64,000 bases of DNA from Sipunculus nudus (GCA_026874595.1 CM049319.1:2880601-2944600); one strand, 5' to 3'. Positions 23,987 to 36,283 are shown, numbered from the stretch's first letter. Numbers and translations: made by a program. The notes: a model not told the origin generated them from the sequence alone.

Positions 23987-26040
23987 GGCCAAAATAAAAA
24001 AAAGGTATGGTTCTCAGGCAATTTTTTTCAGAAATCAATGCGGGCGGGCGCTTTTTTTTTTTTTTAATTTTTTGGTATGTTTGATAAAAATGTCAAATGA
24101 TAAGGGAAAAGCATGAAAATAACAGTTTTATTTTGCTAAATAAGTAAAAGCACTACAAAATAAAGGAAATTGAATGGTTTTATCTTCTTGAATGAAATGT
24201 CGGAGCGGCAGCAGCTCAAAATTGGAAAGTTTTTATAGAAAATCAAAATAAAAATTTTTGATGCGGGGGTTTAAAGTTGATGCTGGGAAGTGCCTGAGAA
24301 CCATACCTTTAATTGTATCCGCCAAAACAGAGTTTTGCGGATACTATGTTTTCAGCTGGTCGCCGCCGCCGCCGCCGCCGCCGCCGCGTAGGTGTCCGGA
24401 GAACTCCTCCGTAACCGCTGGGCGGAATTTTCCGAAACCCGGGATTATGTTCGGGTCACATGTGAACTGCTGCGCCCCGATTTTGTTTTGACCTCTGACC
24501 TTTCCTCTGCGCTCTGCGTCCGTTTGTGCGTCTGTTTCCACACATAAACCCACATATCTCGGGAACCGTTTGACCGATCAGGAAAATTTTTTTGCACAAA
24601 TGTAGCCCTCGGAGAGCTTTATAACATACACCAAAAATGGTGGCGCCACCTGCAACCATGTTTGCACAGTGTCCATCTGTTCGTCTGCCTTGGGTTAAAA
24701 TCACTCATATCTCTGCAGTGACTTGACTAATTCACCTGAAATTCGGCATGCGCAAACATCCTGGATAGCTTTTCTGATTTTATGACAGGTGGCGCCACCT
24801 ACATTCACGTTGACGCTGCAGACATCCAAGCTCATATCTCGGGAACCGTTTGACCGATCAGGAAAATTCTTTTGCACAAATGTAGCCCTTGGAGAGCTTT
24901 ATAACATACACCAAAAATGGTGGCGCCACCTGCAACCATGTTTGCACAGTGTCCATCTGTTCGTCTGCCTTGGGTTAAAATCACTCATATCTCTGCAGTG
25001 ACTTGACTAATTCACCTGAAATTTGGCATGCGTATACATCCTGGATAGCTTATCTGATTTTATGACAGGTGGCGCCACCTACATTCACGTTTACGCTGCA
25101 GACATCCAAGCTCATATCTCGGGAACCGTTTGACCGATCAGGAAAATTCTTTTGCACAAATGTAGCCCTTGGAGAGCTTTATAACATACACCAAAAATGG
25201 TGCCGCTACCTGCAACCATGTTTGTACAGTGTCCATCTGTTTGTCTGCCTTGGGTTAAAATCACTCATATCTCTGCAGTGACTTGACTAATTCACCTGAA
25301 ATTTGGCATGCGTATACATCCTGGATAGCTTTTCTGATTTTATGACAGGTGGCGCCACCTACATTCATGTTTACGCTGCAGACATCCAAGCTCATATCTC
25401 AGGAACCGTTTGATTGATCAGGAAAATTTTTTTGCACAAATGTAGCCCTTGGAGAGCTTTATAACATACACAAAAAATGGTGGCGCCACCTGCAACCATG
25501 TTTGCACAGTGTCCAGCTGTTCGTCTGCCTTGGGTTAAAATCACTCATATCTCTGCAGTGGTTTGACTAATTCACCTGAAATTCTGCATGCTTATACATC
25601 CTGGATAGCTTTTCTGATTTTATGACAGGTGGCGCCACCTACAATCAAGTTTACGCTGCAGACATCCAAGCTCATATCTAGGGAACCGTTTGACCAATTG
25701 GGCCAAAATTTTGCATGTGTATAGTTCTCACAAAGCTCTTTATCATACGCTAAACTGGTGGCGCCACCTGCAACCCTTTTTTGCACAGCGTCCATCTGTT
25801 TGTCTGCCAAGGGCAAAAATCACTCATATACAATATAGTGGTTTGACTTATCTGCCTTAAATTTTGCATATGTATACAACTTGGACGGCTTTCTGGATTT
25901 TTTGGTAGGTAGCGCAACCTACATACACAATTTGGCTGCAGACATCCATGCTGATATGCAACACTTCACCCGTTCCACTCTGATTTAGGCGGATACAAGT
26001 AGTCGCTTGTCGACTACCCGTATTCTAGTTTTTTTGGGCC
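23987..26040. mobile_element. TTA-flanked MITE, split by a nested Helentron-like element
   Basis: The left end GGCCAAAATAAAAAAAAGG leads into GGTATGGTTCTCAGGCA. The mirrored right end TGCCTGAGAACCATACCTTT runs up to 24312, and its outer TTTTTTTGGGCC terminus lies at 26029-26040, beyond the nested element. TTA flanks both sides, which fits PIF/Harbinger-type insertion. The intact sister at 40096-40372 shows what the uninterrupted element looks like. The MITE is therefore older than the nested insertion. Confidence 0.85.
24313..26028 (+). mobile_element. Non-autonomous Helentron-like (HINE/pearl-type) element, copy 1
   Basis: The 5' end TTGTATCCGCC forms a hairpin with GGATAC near 24349. The inverse GGCGGATACAA occurs subterminally at the 3' end and is followed by the palindrome GTAGTCGCTTGTCGACTAC and a final CCGTATTCTAG next to T. 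The core is a (CCG)n run at 24361-24387 and a tandem array of 280 bp units, each with two GGTGGCGCCACC palindromes (24639, 24788, 24919, 25068, 25348, 25479, 25628). A 5' TIR with a 3' subterminal copy, a 3' stem-loop, internal tandem repeats and insertion into T-rich DNA are the published marks of Helentron-derived elements. No Rep/helicase is present. Short open frames inside are shadows of the repeats. Confidence 0.82.
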
Positions 26041-26500
26041 TTAAATCATGTTTTGGATCTGGCAGACATGTAGTCACCCGCGGATTGCCACAGTCAAGTT
26101 TAACTCATCGTGTAACATAATTAAACATGGAGTTGTGATAATATATACAAATTCGGATGGTTTGTTTCCATGTCTTTTTCTTGGTATATCACACAGTTTG
26201 AAACCATGCACACAATCTTCAAGACAAATCATTGATGAAGAAATGCAATTTTTGAATGAATATGTATCATACGCGAGTAAAAATGTGCTGTCGATAAAGA
26301 CCTACCCTGGTGATTATGTATTTATATAGTGGAATTTTCAAAAGTGTGACAAAAATTTGTATTTAAAAATAAGATCAATTTTTAATGCATACTTTTCAGT
26401 GCAGTTCTTGACATTACATCAACAAAAGAGCACTCAGAGGGCCCATGTCTCAGCCGTTCCACAATTTACTCATGCAAACATTCCTTAACTGGCTCATGCA

Positions 26501-26551
<51 letters not shown>

Positions 26552-27585
26552 TATTTATATGTATATAATAGTTCCTGTCTCAAGACCAACCCTTCAAAGC
26601 TTCAATGTGTTTCGTTGAAATTGATGAAATTCTTGGAGAAATTCTATGGACAATATTGTATGGACAGACAACGGTGAATACACAGCCACACATGTTTTTG
26701 AAGAGAACTACTGTTCAAGCTTTCAGTGATATTTTGCATTGCCACTCTGTCCTGCATTCAAAAATGTACTTTATCATCGTCAAAGCATTGCGTACACACA
26801 TGAATATGCATACCCAGGCTGTAATTTGTATATAACATCACTGGGGGAGTGTGTCATGGTTACAGTGTTTTACGCTAACATCCCCCGTGGTTACGGAGAA
26901 ATTGTTTTATCTGTCACATCTGTATATTGCGGTAACGTAACTGATCACTGTACTGATTGTGTCTAAATTATATCATCAATACGCTACGCGTTCCATATTC
27001 TTTGCCAAAAAATGTCGGGGATTTACGCAAATATAGATCCTCGGGGTTATTAATGAATCAAAACTAACAAAAAAAGATAAAAATAGAAATTTGCATTCTG
27101 AGGAATGCAAGACTCCGTCATGGGGGGGGGGTCCATATTGAGGGATGCTCCCCAAATCCTGTTTGCATTCACTTATTCTGCCTATATTACCAAGTTCATT
27201 CGTGCGTAAGTGACTGCACATTTGTGAAATACCTAATGAAATCTAATCGATTCTTCCTTTGCCCATTCCCGAAAAGCTCTGATAATGTCATGAGATTCCG
27301 TTCATGGTTGCATGAGTAATGCTGTGAATGAAATACACAAACACATACACGAGGGGGGATGCACGCATACCTTTCTAGCGGAGGCAAATACGAACGGACG
27401 GACATGCTGATACCTACAGTTTTTTTTCATCTCCCTCTTAGCTTATGCTGGTAGCATGAGTCAGAAAACGTATATGTATATACATAAAACATGTATATCG
27501 AGTACATTTTGTCCGATATTAAGAGTGAACGTGTGCTAATGTTGCTGTATCAAGGTTGCAGAGAGATTAGAGAATACATACGGCC
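26041..27585. other. Intergenic DNA, no gene seen
   Basis: AT-rich, with a (TA)n tract and a G tract near 27122. Several short frames on both strands show no recognisable domain or convincing splice structure. Confidence 0.55.
26503..26548. repeat. (TA)n microsatellite
   Basis: About 23 TA dinucleotides. Confidence 0.97.
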
Positions 27586-27792
27586 CAGTAGCGGATCCAG
27601 GGAGAAGGGGTTCCAGGGGGTCCGGACTCCCCTTTTTCATCCGAAGCAACTTTTTTTAGGGTTTCAGACAAAATCCTGCGGCCTGGCTCCCCCTCCCTTT
27701 TCCGGACGTAGGGACCATATTTTAGGTGTTTCCTTAGTCCTCCTTGTTTGTACCGCCCCCTCCCCTTTTCCCAAATCCTGGATCCGCCCCTG
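27586..27792. mobile_element. GGATCC-TIR MITE, copy 2
   Basis: CAGTAGCGGATCCAGG at the left and CCTGGATCCGCCCCTG at the right, with the family interior (GGGGTCCGGACTCCCC hairpin, TTTCATCC, GGGTTTCAGACAAA, GCGGCCTGG). Flanks are CGGCC and TGGCC, a 5 bp duplication with one mismatch. Confidence 0.9.
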
Positions 27793-28100
27793 TGGCCTAT
27801 ATATATAGTGTGTCAGTAATCTTGCCAGAGCACTATAGTTATGTGATCTTTAATGATATTTCGTTTGAAAGTTAATTATAAAGCAAATGAGATCGCAGAA
27901 AGATAAGACCCTTTCGAGGGAGGTGTCGACAACCAATAATCCAAAAGCAAAACTATAGTGACCCATGGGTCATGACGTTAAGCTGACCGCATGTCCGACC
28001 TGGAACATTGGGAAGTTGGGGGGGGGGGGGGGTGATGCAAACATTAATTCATAATATTTAGACATTTTCTTTGAATCTTTTATACCAGCTGTGTACATAC
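27793..28100. other. Short intergenic stretch
   Basis: Contains a relic of the GGGACCCATGGGTCA block at 27959-27987 and a G tract at about 28019-28032. Nothing else seen. Confidence 0.5.
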
Positions 28101-28982
28101 TGTTACAGAACCTAATAACAACAGATCACGTAGTCGTGACGAGGATAAATTTTGTTATAGAGATAAAAACAAATCAGATTCTGTAACACTAGGCAGCGTG
28201 AAATGTCTAGGGGAATGAATAAAGAAGTCAGTGATTTTTTGTTAACAAATAATTATTCTTAAAACAATCCTTACATTACAATACACTAAATCAATACAAT
28301 TACACAGTATAACAACAAAACTACAGCAAGTCAATACAATTACACATGCAGTATAATTAATAAAGTGTACAGAACCTGGATACCACCACTGTCACAGCGA
28401 CAACAAGTCCTTTAAAATGTATAATCCATATGAACAGTTCACATAAACCTTCTCAGAGAAAAATAGTCCAATTCAATCAAAAAATCAACCTGTTGTAATC
28501 CAAAAGTGAAGTTCTTGTAATAATCCCGAAAGCAAACTGGAGACAGGCCACACTAAATCTGCATAGAGTTCGTAGAATCCCTGACACTATTGCAATTATC
28601 GGATAGGTCCAAAACTGACTCACACTCTTCCGTGTCCGCTGGAATATTTCTCTCTCCTCTTCTCTCGGCTCCAGACACAGCCCCTTATTTATAGCTTCTC
28701 TCCCTCAAGCCTAGAAACTTCTATTTCACGAACAATCTTAAGAACCCAACAATACATAAAACACACGCCCAAAGAACATTACAAGACACGCGTTCATATA
28801 GCGCGACCAGCCCAGAAAGTTCCAGAATAGCATGAACGCTCTGTTTCTACACATCAGAGTTCAACCAATGCGGATTACACCGAGCCTGCAACACCCGGCC
28901 AGGCGAGGTTGCTACAACAACGAGCCACGACCGCGCCACACGAACCAAGTGTCAACAACACATGTAACAGACATCTGTGACA
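28101..28982 (-). mobile_element. Solo LTR, minus orientation
   Basis: An 882 bp LTR read on the minus strand from TGTCACAGATG to GGTTCTGTAACA (TG...CA). It is flanked by ATAC at 28097-28100 and 28983-28986, a 4 bp duplication as in gypsy-group retrotransposons. Inside, on the minus strand, are a TATA box (CTATAAATA), the block CCAGCGGACACG downstream of it, and a GAATGAATAAAGAAG-type polyadenylation region near the 3' end. It is homologous to the LTR at 31494-32362 in the opposite orientation. No gag/pol lies beside it, so it is a solo LTR. Confidence 0.88.
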
Positions 28983-28986
28983 ATAC

Positions 28987-29048
28987 CCATGAAAAAAAAA
29001 TCTCATGATGGTCCAAGAGAATTATACTTTTTTTTTTAGCTAAAACGA

Positions 29049-29107
<59 letters not shown>

Positions 29108-29313
29108 TAAAAGTATAATACCACGCAACAGTGACACTGGACCACATAAGAGACTTAAATGATACATCTTTCAGCGGGAGAGCAGTCACGACGTGTTGCA
29201 GGCTCTGCCAAGATGAACAAAAAATTGCCTGCTTGGAGTGGTGACGTCACGTTTAACCAGGGGTGTCTAATTACTGTCAATAGGGGGGGGGGGTTATCTC
29301 CTAGAGGTGCGGA
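28987..29313. repeat. (CT)n microsatellite and flanking DNA
   Basis: About 26 CT dinucleotides at 29053-29104. The rest is unremarkable apart from a G tract at 29283-29292. Confidence 0.9.
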
Positions 29314-29872
29314 CGTCGTTCTTCTAGTATAGGAATTACTGTGTGGTTCTTCTAGTATAGGAATTAGTGTGTCGTTCATCTAGCGCGGGAATTATAGTGT
29401 GTTGTTTTTCTAGTACAGGAATAAGTGTGTCGTTCTTCTAGTATAGAAATGAGTGTATCGTTCTTCTAATGCGGGAATTAATGTGTCAATCTTCTTGCGT
29501 GGAAATAAGTGTGGCTCTACTATAGTGCGAGAATTAGTGTGTCGTTCATCTTGTGCGGGAATTAGTTTGTAGTTCACCTAGAGCGAGAATTAGTGTATCA
29601 TTTCTCTAGTGTAGGAATTAGTGTATGGTTCATCTAGTGCGGGAATAAGTGTATCGTTCATCTACTGTAGGAATAAGTATGTCGTTCAACAAGACCGGGA
29701 ATTAGTGTATCGTTCATCTATTGCGGGAATTGATGTGTCGTTCATCTATGGTTCAGGAATAAGTATCGTTCATCTAGTGCAGGAATTAGTGTCGTTCATC
29801 TAGTGTAGGAATCAGTTCACGCCGTTCGTCAAGTTATACGAATAAGCGTGTTGTTCATCTATACTGTGCGGT
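29314..29872. repeat. 28 bp minisatellite, about 20 diverged units
   Basis: Units follow the pattern TTCATCTAGTGCGGGAATTA then GTGTGTCG, with lengths of 26-30 bp. Neighbouring units differ at several sites, so the array is old. The 28 bp unit does not preserve a reading frame; short frames here are chance. Confidence 0.92.
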
Positions 29873-31089
29873 CGCTTTGTTGAATTAACAGAAAAGTATA
29901 TATAAATATATTGCACTAGTTTACACAACAGATCTGAGGAGATATGTCACGATTCACAATAAAACAATGACTCTATTTACTTCAAAGGCATACATTTTCG
30001 TGCATTTTCAGATTTACAATTGGTTGGCGAGTTAACAAGTGAAAATTTCTGTATTCTCTTTTAAGTCGTGCAATTTCACAAACGCGTAAGGTATATGCAG
30101 GGATTACAGAAACAATGATTCATATAGAACCCCATAAAATGAAATTATACAAAAAAAAAGTAGTTGTGGTTTTTCTAACGACATGACTTGAGGGACTTTT
30201 ATCAAAATTTCCAAAATATGGCGGGTGACAGGGGTTCCTGTGGAATTAATGTACCTAATTGTTCATCGTGACTGATCACATATCTAAAGTCCCCCCCACC
30301 CCGGCTTATTAATTTAATATTTAGCTTATCTAGCTCAATGAACATATTATATGCCTGAAACAATTTTTTCTAACTATGATACATGAATAATTTATATTTA
30401 TCATGTATTTATGAGAATAATTCTTACATAAAATTTACGGGATCTCCGTTTCAGCATCATGTGTTTGATAAATTAATGATCAGGACATCACATATAGACT
30501 TTCAAACTATTCATACCCTGGTTGATCATTAGTTTTATCATCCTTTTGCCATTCACAGGCAAACAGAATTACTTTTAATGAGTTTAAAGTTTAAGTAATA
30601 CTATATATTCATGCATACACAAATGAAATATGTTAATTCAATAACACTGTATACTTCACCATTTTTATATCAAATATACTTTTTTGGCTTTCTGTAATCG
30701 TTGAAGATTTTACTAATTTAATGAAGATTGTGAATCTGCTAGTATTGTATTCAAGCTCATGACAGAAAGATACCATTTTTAAATTTGTAAACCAATTGTC
30801 ACTTTATTAACTAACAAGAGAATGAAGGGCTAAATGGGTGGCTCTTGGTGGCTCTCGGTGAAAAGACCGACCCTAACTTTTGTAAACCTAGGAACTCGGT
30901 CATTAATTTCATGTTTATACATGGATCGTCATGTCATCTGATGTATCTCTTGCTGAACGGCATCACCAGATTATACACATGTCCCTCCCCAGGGGCGGAT
31001 CCAGGATTTTGCAAGAGGGGGGGCTAGTAGACACTTTGCATATATATATATATTGGCGCAGGCTCTTGCCATAGACATTTATCTTATTA

Positions 31090-31144
<55 letters not shown>

Positions 31145-31493
31145 TATAGTGTAAACTTCTGATGTTCAAAAGGTTATAATCAGTCCATTGTTGGATACGT
31201 TATTTGAATTTAAGTCACTTTATACCTAAAAAAACTGAATTCTTTGCCATTTTAAAACGAAAACTGCCCTTTTCTATTCATTAACTTCAGAATAATTATT
31301 TTTAAAAAATGTTTCAAATCAACGAATCAACCAACGTCGATAATTACATGATAAACCTTGCTTCGCAGAGGAATAATTAACTCGGCAAATAAAAACTTCT
31401 CCGGAGCAAGCAGTAAGAATGGGGAATCCATAGCAAAAGAATAAATTATCTGGACATTATTTTGTTTCCTTCTATCAACCGATTTATAAATAA
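29873..31493. other. Intergenic AT-rich DNA
   Basis: No exon recognised. At 30990-31022 an isolated CAGGGGCGGATCCAGG end of the GGATCC-TIR family is followed by ATTTTGCAAGAG and a G tract, but no matching right end is found nearby. A (TA)n tract follows. Confidence 0.55.
31091..31140. repeat. (TA)n microsatellite
   Basis: About 25 TA dinucleotides. Confidence 0.97.
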
Positions 31494-32362
31494 TGTTACA
31501 TGTATCTGTTTGTTATGCTTGGGATATTACATAACTTGGCATGTGCTAGGCATTCTAATTCGTGTTAAGCGCAAAACCCTGTTCGCTGCTATGGGAACCG
31601 CACTGGCTGAACTCTGGCGTTTAGCGTCACGGCGCTCGTTGTAGTTTAGAATTTTCGGGAATGTTCATGCGGTATGGGCACGTGTGTATTGTTGTGTTCT
31701 TTGGAGTATTCGTGAATATGGAAGTTTCTTGGCTTCGGGTGAAAAAAGCTATAAATAGAGGCTATGTTCAGAGCCGGCAGAGAGAAAAATACCAGCGGAC
31801 ACGATGAGTATGACTCTCTCGTCCGTGTTTTTTTTTTGTGGGGGGGGGGGGGGGGTCTTTTCGATAATTGCAGAACTTACAGATCTTCAACGGATTTAAT
31901 ACAGACTTTATATACGGATTGTCTTCAGTCTGCCCTTGGGATTATTACTAGAGCTTCACTTTTGGATTACAACACATTGATTTCGGGATTGAATCGGACT
32001 ATTCTCTGGGAAGATTTATTTGAACTATTTACGAGGATTATTTGTGTTAAAGGACTCTCGTTGAGCTGTGGCAGTGGTGGTATCCAGAAATCAAAGCCTA
32101 GGATCCGGACACTCTGGTGATGTACATTTTTATTATTATTGTTATACTGTGTAATTGTATTAATTTAGTGTATTGTAATGTAAGGACTGTTCTAAGAATT
32201 AATTATAATTATTTTTTAACAAAAAACCACTGACTTCTTCATTTATTCCCCTAAACGTTTATATCACGCTGCCTAGTGTTGTGGAATCTCATTTTTTTAT
32301 CTCCGTAAAAAAATTTATGCTCGTCACGATTACGTGATCTGTTATAATTAGGTACCGTAACA
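31494..32362 (+). mobile_element. Solo LTR, plus orientation, same family as 28101-28982
   Basis: Runs from TGTTACATGTATCTG to GGTACCGTAACA. It shares with the other copy the TATA box (GCTATAAATAGAGG near 31750), CCAGCGGACACG, GGGATTATTAC, TTTTGGATTACAACA, a GTGGTATCCAG block and the 3' region CACTGACTTCTT-ATTCCCCTA. Flanks ATAA/ATGA are a 4 bp duplication with one mismatch. The 118-residue frame at 31764-32120 lies inside the LTR and shows no domain. Confidence 0.88.
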
Positions 32363-34099
32363 ATGAAAATAAGACTTGGGTATTTTAATAATCTCTTTTA
32401 TAAAGTATCGTATTGAGATGAACATGACGTGAGCACAAGTTCCCAACGATGTAAACATTTCGTTCATTATTTAATCTCAAATAATTGATCAGTCATAAAA
32501 TAAAGACACAACTACATATTAAAATCTTTAAGTGCATTCAACATCATTGAAAAAGGCAAACGAATAACTGGAGATTATTCTATAACTACTTTTTGAGGTA
32601 CTATTCACCAGCGTTTATTTTTAATAACTGGTATAGCTTAAATTACTTTTCCATGTGTGCATTTGCTTCATTATTCTAAAACTTGCTTTTATACGTTCAA
32701 ACGTCAGATGTCTTTATATACGTCTAAATTTTAAAATGCATTTCAAAATCTAGCATAAAGAGAGGTGATTAAGGCTTGCTTTTTATTTTAACGCTTTATC
32801 ATGTTCACAAGCAAGATGTCCAAGCCAAAGGACAGCTGGAACATTGCATGAGAAATGCTTGAGGGGGCTACGGATGATAGATCATGTAGATCGAAATTTT
32901 TAACGTCTTAAAATATTGTTGTAAAATGCCAAATAAATTATATAAAAATATAACAAGGACCTTGGGCCGCAATTGTCCCCGGCCATTTATTTAACTATGA
33001 AAGTGTGGCATCAGTGATGGTGCGGGACGGACGGACGGATTGAAGAACAGACGGACGAAAGGACGGAGGGACTTACAGACGCGGACCATTTAAGTAGTCC
33101 TCTCTCCTATCGGCGGGGGAATAAAAAGATGCCTGATACAGGTGTAGACATTCGTTTCTCCTAACGATTCCTGGGGTTTTCAACCTTTGTTTTTGTGTAT
33201 ATATTTTGTGTTTTTTGTATATGTGTATGATGGCAACTGAAAATAATATAAAGAAAATCTCCTCTGATAAGAAATGATAACAATGTTTCAATCTGGGGGG
33301 GGGGGGGGGGGGCTTCAGCCCCCAAAGCTCCCCCTCTGGATCCGTCACTGCTCCCGCAGATGTATATCATAGGTCATGAAGGTCCTTGTACATATGTGGA
33401 CTAGCGGTCATATAACATCCGCCTATCGTCAAACATGCTTCACTACCCCCTAGATCTAAATATTTCTAATTTGATATGCCAGAGGTTGCTTATTTCACCA
33501 CAAAATTTGAAATTTCTATACTATAAAACTGATGTTTCTAATGTTATTCAGAAAATATGTTTAGAAATTACACTGAAAGACAAAAATAACATTCGTCGTA
33601 TGTCGTATGAAAAGGGCTTTGGTATATAGGTCTAAATTCCTGGATAGCTGCTTGATGACCATATTGGAGTTCTGAAATCAATAGCGAACGTTATAGCAGA
33701 ATGGGAAGGCTGGACCTGCCGCACAGCCAGCTACCACCGATCTTTTTCTCGAACGAAGCCGGCTGTGGGCTGTCATATACTTATCCGTTTTACAGGCTGT
33801 GGTTGGCCGCAACAGCAGTCGAGGCGCCAAACGGAACCAGCTGGTATACGAGACTGCCGGCTGGAAATTCTTACTTGTTTGTGGTTGGATGGCCAAAATC
33901 TTGATATTACTCGAGTTTAAAAAACAAGCTTAATTGCTGGAGTACAAAAAGACACATTAAAAAAGTTTTGAATTTTTTATATTAATTTTGTTTTGATTTG
34001 GTATGCAACTCAGTCAAACAAGTCGTCTGAGGAAAACAGAGCTCGCTGATACGGGGCATTAAAAAACAATGACCACCACAGAGGTGATTAATATGCCCG
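32363..34099. other. Intergenic DNA with a MITE end at 33290-33352
   Basis: A GGACGGACGGAC-rich stretch lies at 33025-33075. A G tract leading into GGCTTCAGCCCCC and then CTGGATCCGTCACTG at 33290-33352 is the right end of an element related to the GGATCC-TIR family. A GC-richer patch at 33695-33900 has open frames on both strands with no domain I recognise. Confidence 0.5.
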
Positions 34100-35430
34100 T
34101 CACATTTGTTGTGACCTCTGGCCTCATAATATGGATCGATTTTGGCGGGAAGCAAACGTAAAGGAAATATATTATATTGGTTAATATTTGCATTGAGTTT
34201 CATGAAAATCCATTATATCCCTGCTTAATGATAGCAGCAACATCATTAAGTAGGCTAGTGACCCCGACCTCGTTTCGTATGCGTGGATTTTTGCCGGGAA
34301 TCAAATTTATATATTAATATTATACTGGTTAATATTTCTGTTGAGTTTCATCAAAATCCAACTCTTTTCTGCCAAGTTATCGCAGCGAAACCATTAAGGA
34401 GCTTGGCGACCTCTGTTCTCATTAAATGTGTGGATTTTGTCTGAAATAATACTGGACCTAGTTAATCTATGCATGGGTAATGTCACAGAGCATCAGTATA
34501 TTATAGAAATATCTTCATTAGCAATGGAGCAATATGCCCCACAGAAAAAGTTAACCTAAACTGTCATGAACAAGGTGACATGAGACCTTGAACTATACCC
34601 CCCCCCCCCCCAAAATATAGGAAATTCCTAACCCCCATATAACCCATTTATAAAATATGAAAACAATAGAGTGAGTGGTTATTGGGTTATCTTTATATCC
34701 CAAAACTAAAACCTGTGCTGGGTTAGGATCTGCACAAATTTTGTCCATTAAGTGCTAATTACTGGTCCAGAAAATAAAATATGGGGAAGTTTTAATAGCT
34801 GTGCTGGGAATTGTGAATGTACCTTAGTCTGCTAAGTTTAATTGAGATATCTTCATTAGCAAATGGAGCAATGAGCCTAACAACAAACTTTAACCGGCCT
34901 TTATATAAACAACCGGGGCCTGTGACCTTGACTGCTAAATCACACGAAGGATTCTTAACCCCATACGCAATACATACTAGTATGTGAAATATAAAAGCAA
35001 TAGAGTAAGTGGTTGCCGAGTTGTAAAGAATTAACAAAAAACTTTAACCTTAGCTAGGTTGTGATCTGTACATATTATGTTCGTCAAGTGCAATTACTAA
35101 GCCAAAAAATTATCGGGTTTAAAAAAAAAGTATCGGGAAAAAACTTAATAAATATATAAATAAAAAAAAAATAAAAATTAGTTGTGCTGGGTATTGTCAT
35201 TGTTGATCAGTGTACTTAATTTAACTGAAATATCTTCATAAGCAAATGAAGTAATGAACCTAACAAAATACCTTTAACCAGACTTCATGAACTACGGGTG
35301 CCCAGGCTTTAAACTTTAGAATCCCAAAATCATAGAGGTGATTCCTAACCATCTGTACAATCCATATAAGTAGCCTAATATTGAAGCAATCGGGAAAGTG
35401 GTTGCCGAGTTATAAAGAGTATTATATTTA
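34100..35430. repeat. Two adjoining arrays of diverged tandem repeats
   Basis: First array, about 34100-34450: two units of about 150 bp sharing GGTTAATATTT, TTGAGTTTCAT and AAAATCCA (34178 and 34328). Second array, about 34450-35430: three units with CTTCATTAGCAA, GGAGCAAT and later AATAGAGTGAGTGGTT-like blocks starting near 34513, 34851 and 35233 (spacing about 338 and 382). A C tract interrupts the first unit near 34600. Confidence 0.75.
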
Positions 35431-35497
35431 ACCTTTCGTTGTCTATATATTCAATAACCCACAGTCGTTTTATCTATAACATCGCGAGTTTTTATTT

Positions 35498-35534
<37 letters not shown>

Positions 35535-36283
35535 ATATATTATTTTGATTATACATAAGACGACTTTTCTTCGAAGTAATGAGAGATTTGGCTGTGACTT
35601 TTCAAATAAAATTCCTGAGAGTGACACACTACATCCCGAATGAGGTTGGTGCTTGGCCAGAGTGGTGGCATATTTGGCAGAATATTATAATTTAGCTATG
35701 CCATGATTCAAATAATTTTGTGTTGAATTTTCATGTTCCCCCTGCCCCCCCCCCCCCCCCCATAAGTCATATACATTTTTATTTTTGTGGTTTTCCCGTG
35801 ATCTCCCTTGCTTTGACTTTTGTTAATATTTTACATATAATCATCCTATGAAAAGAGCAAGAACCAGACAATTAACAGCGAAGTTTATTTTGGTTGACTA
35901 TAAGCACTCGATACACACATTAAAGTCGTTCATTTCATTTTACTTTTTAATATTAGCAAGAAAAAAATACTGACACGATAAAGCAGAAATCAGAGCGTGG
36001 CAGTGAATCACATAAAAAACAAAGAAGTCACATATTAACAGTCAATAAGCAACACGTTTAATTAACTAATGTTTATAAATAATCATATTTTAAATTAACT
36101 CAAACATAGGCAAAATACATTGGCTGAAAACCTCAAAGCATAATCTGCCTACTAATTTTTCGCTCGGGAATGTATTATAAGCATGTGAGGCTGTTTATTC
36201 ATAATAACATTTGTACTAAAATGTTTAAATGAAAATAACCCACTGTCTTGATAAATATTTGGTTATCGTGGATCAGCTCACAT
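35431..36283. other. Intergenic AT-rich DNA
   Basis: Contains an interrupted (TA)n tract at 35497-35540 and a C tract near 35746-35761. No gene seen. Confidence 0.6.

Noticed and set aside
24361-24387. (CCG)n run as a CpG island or promoter
   Set aside because: It is part of the Helentron-like element and recurs in its second copy, with no gene start nearby.
24344-24704. Small frames such as those with NKIGAQQFTCDPN, repeated at 61367-61724
   Set aside because: They recur only because the Helentron-like element is duplicated; they read through the (CCG)n and tandem units and resemble no Rep or helicase.
31764-32120. 118-residue plus-strand frame
   Set aside because: Lies inside the solo LTR, downstream of its TATA box; the other LTR copy does not keep it and it has no domain.
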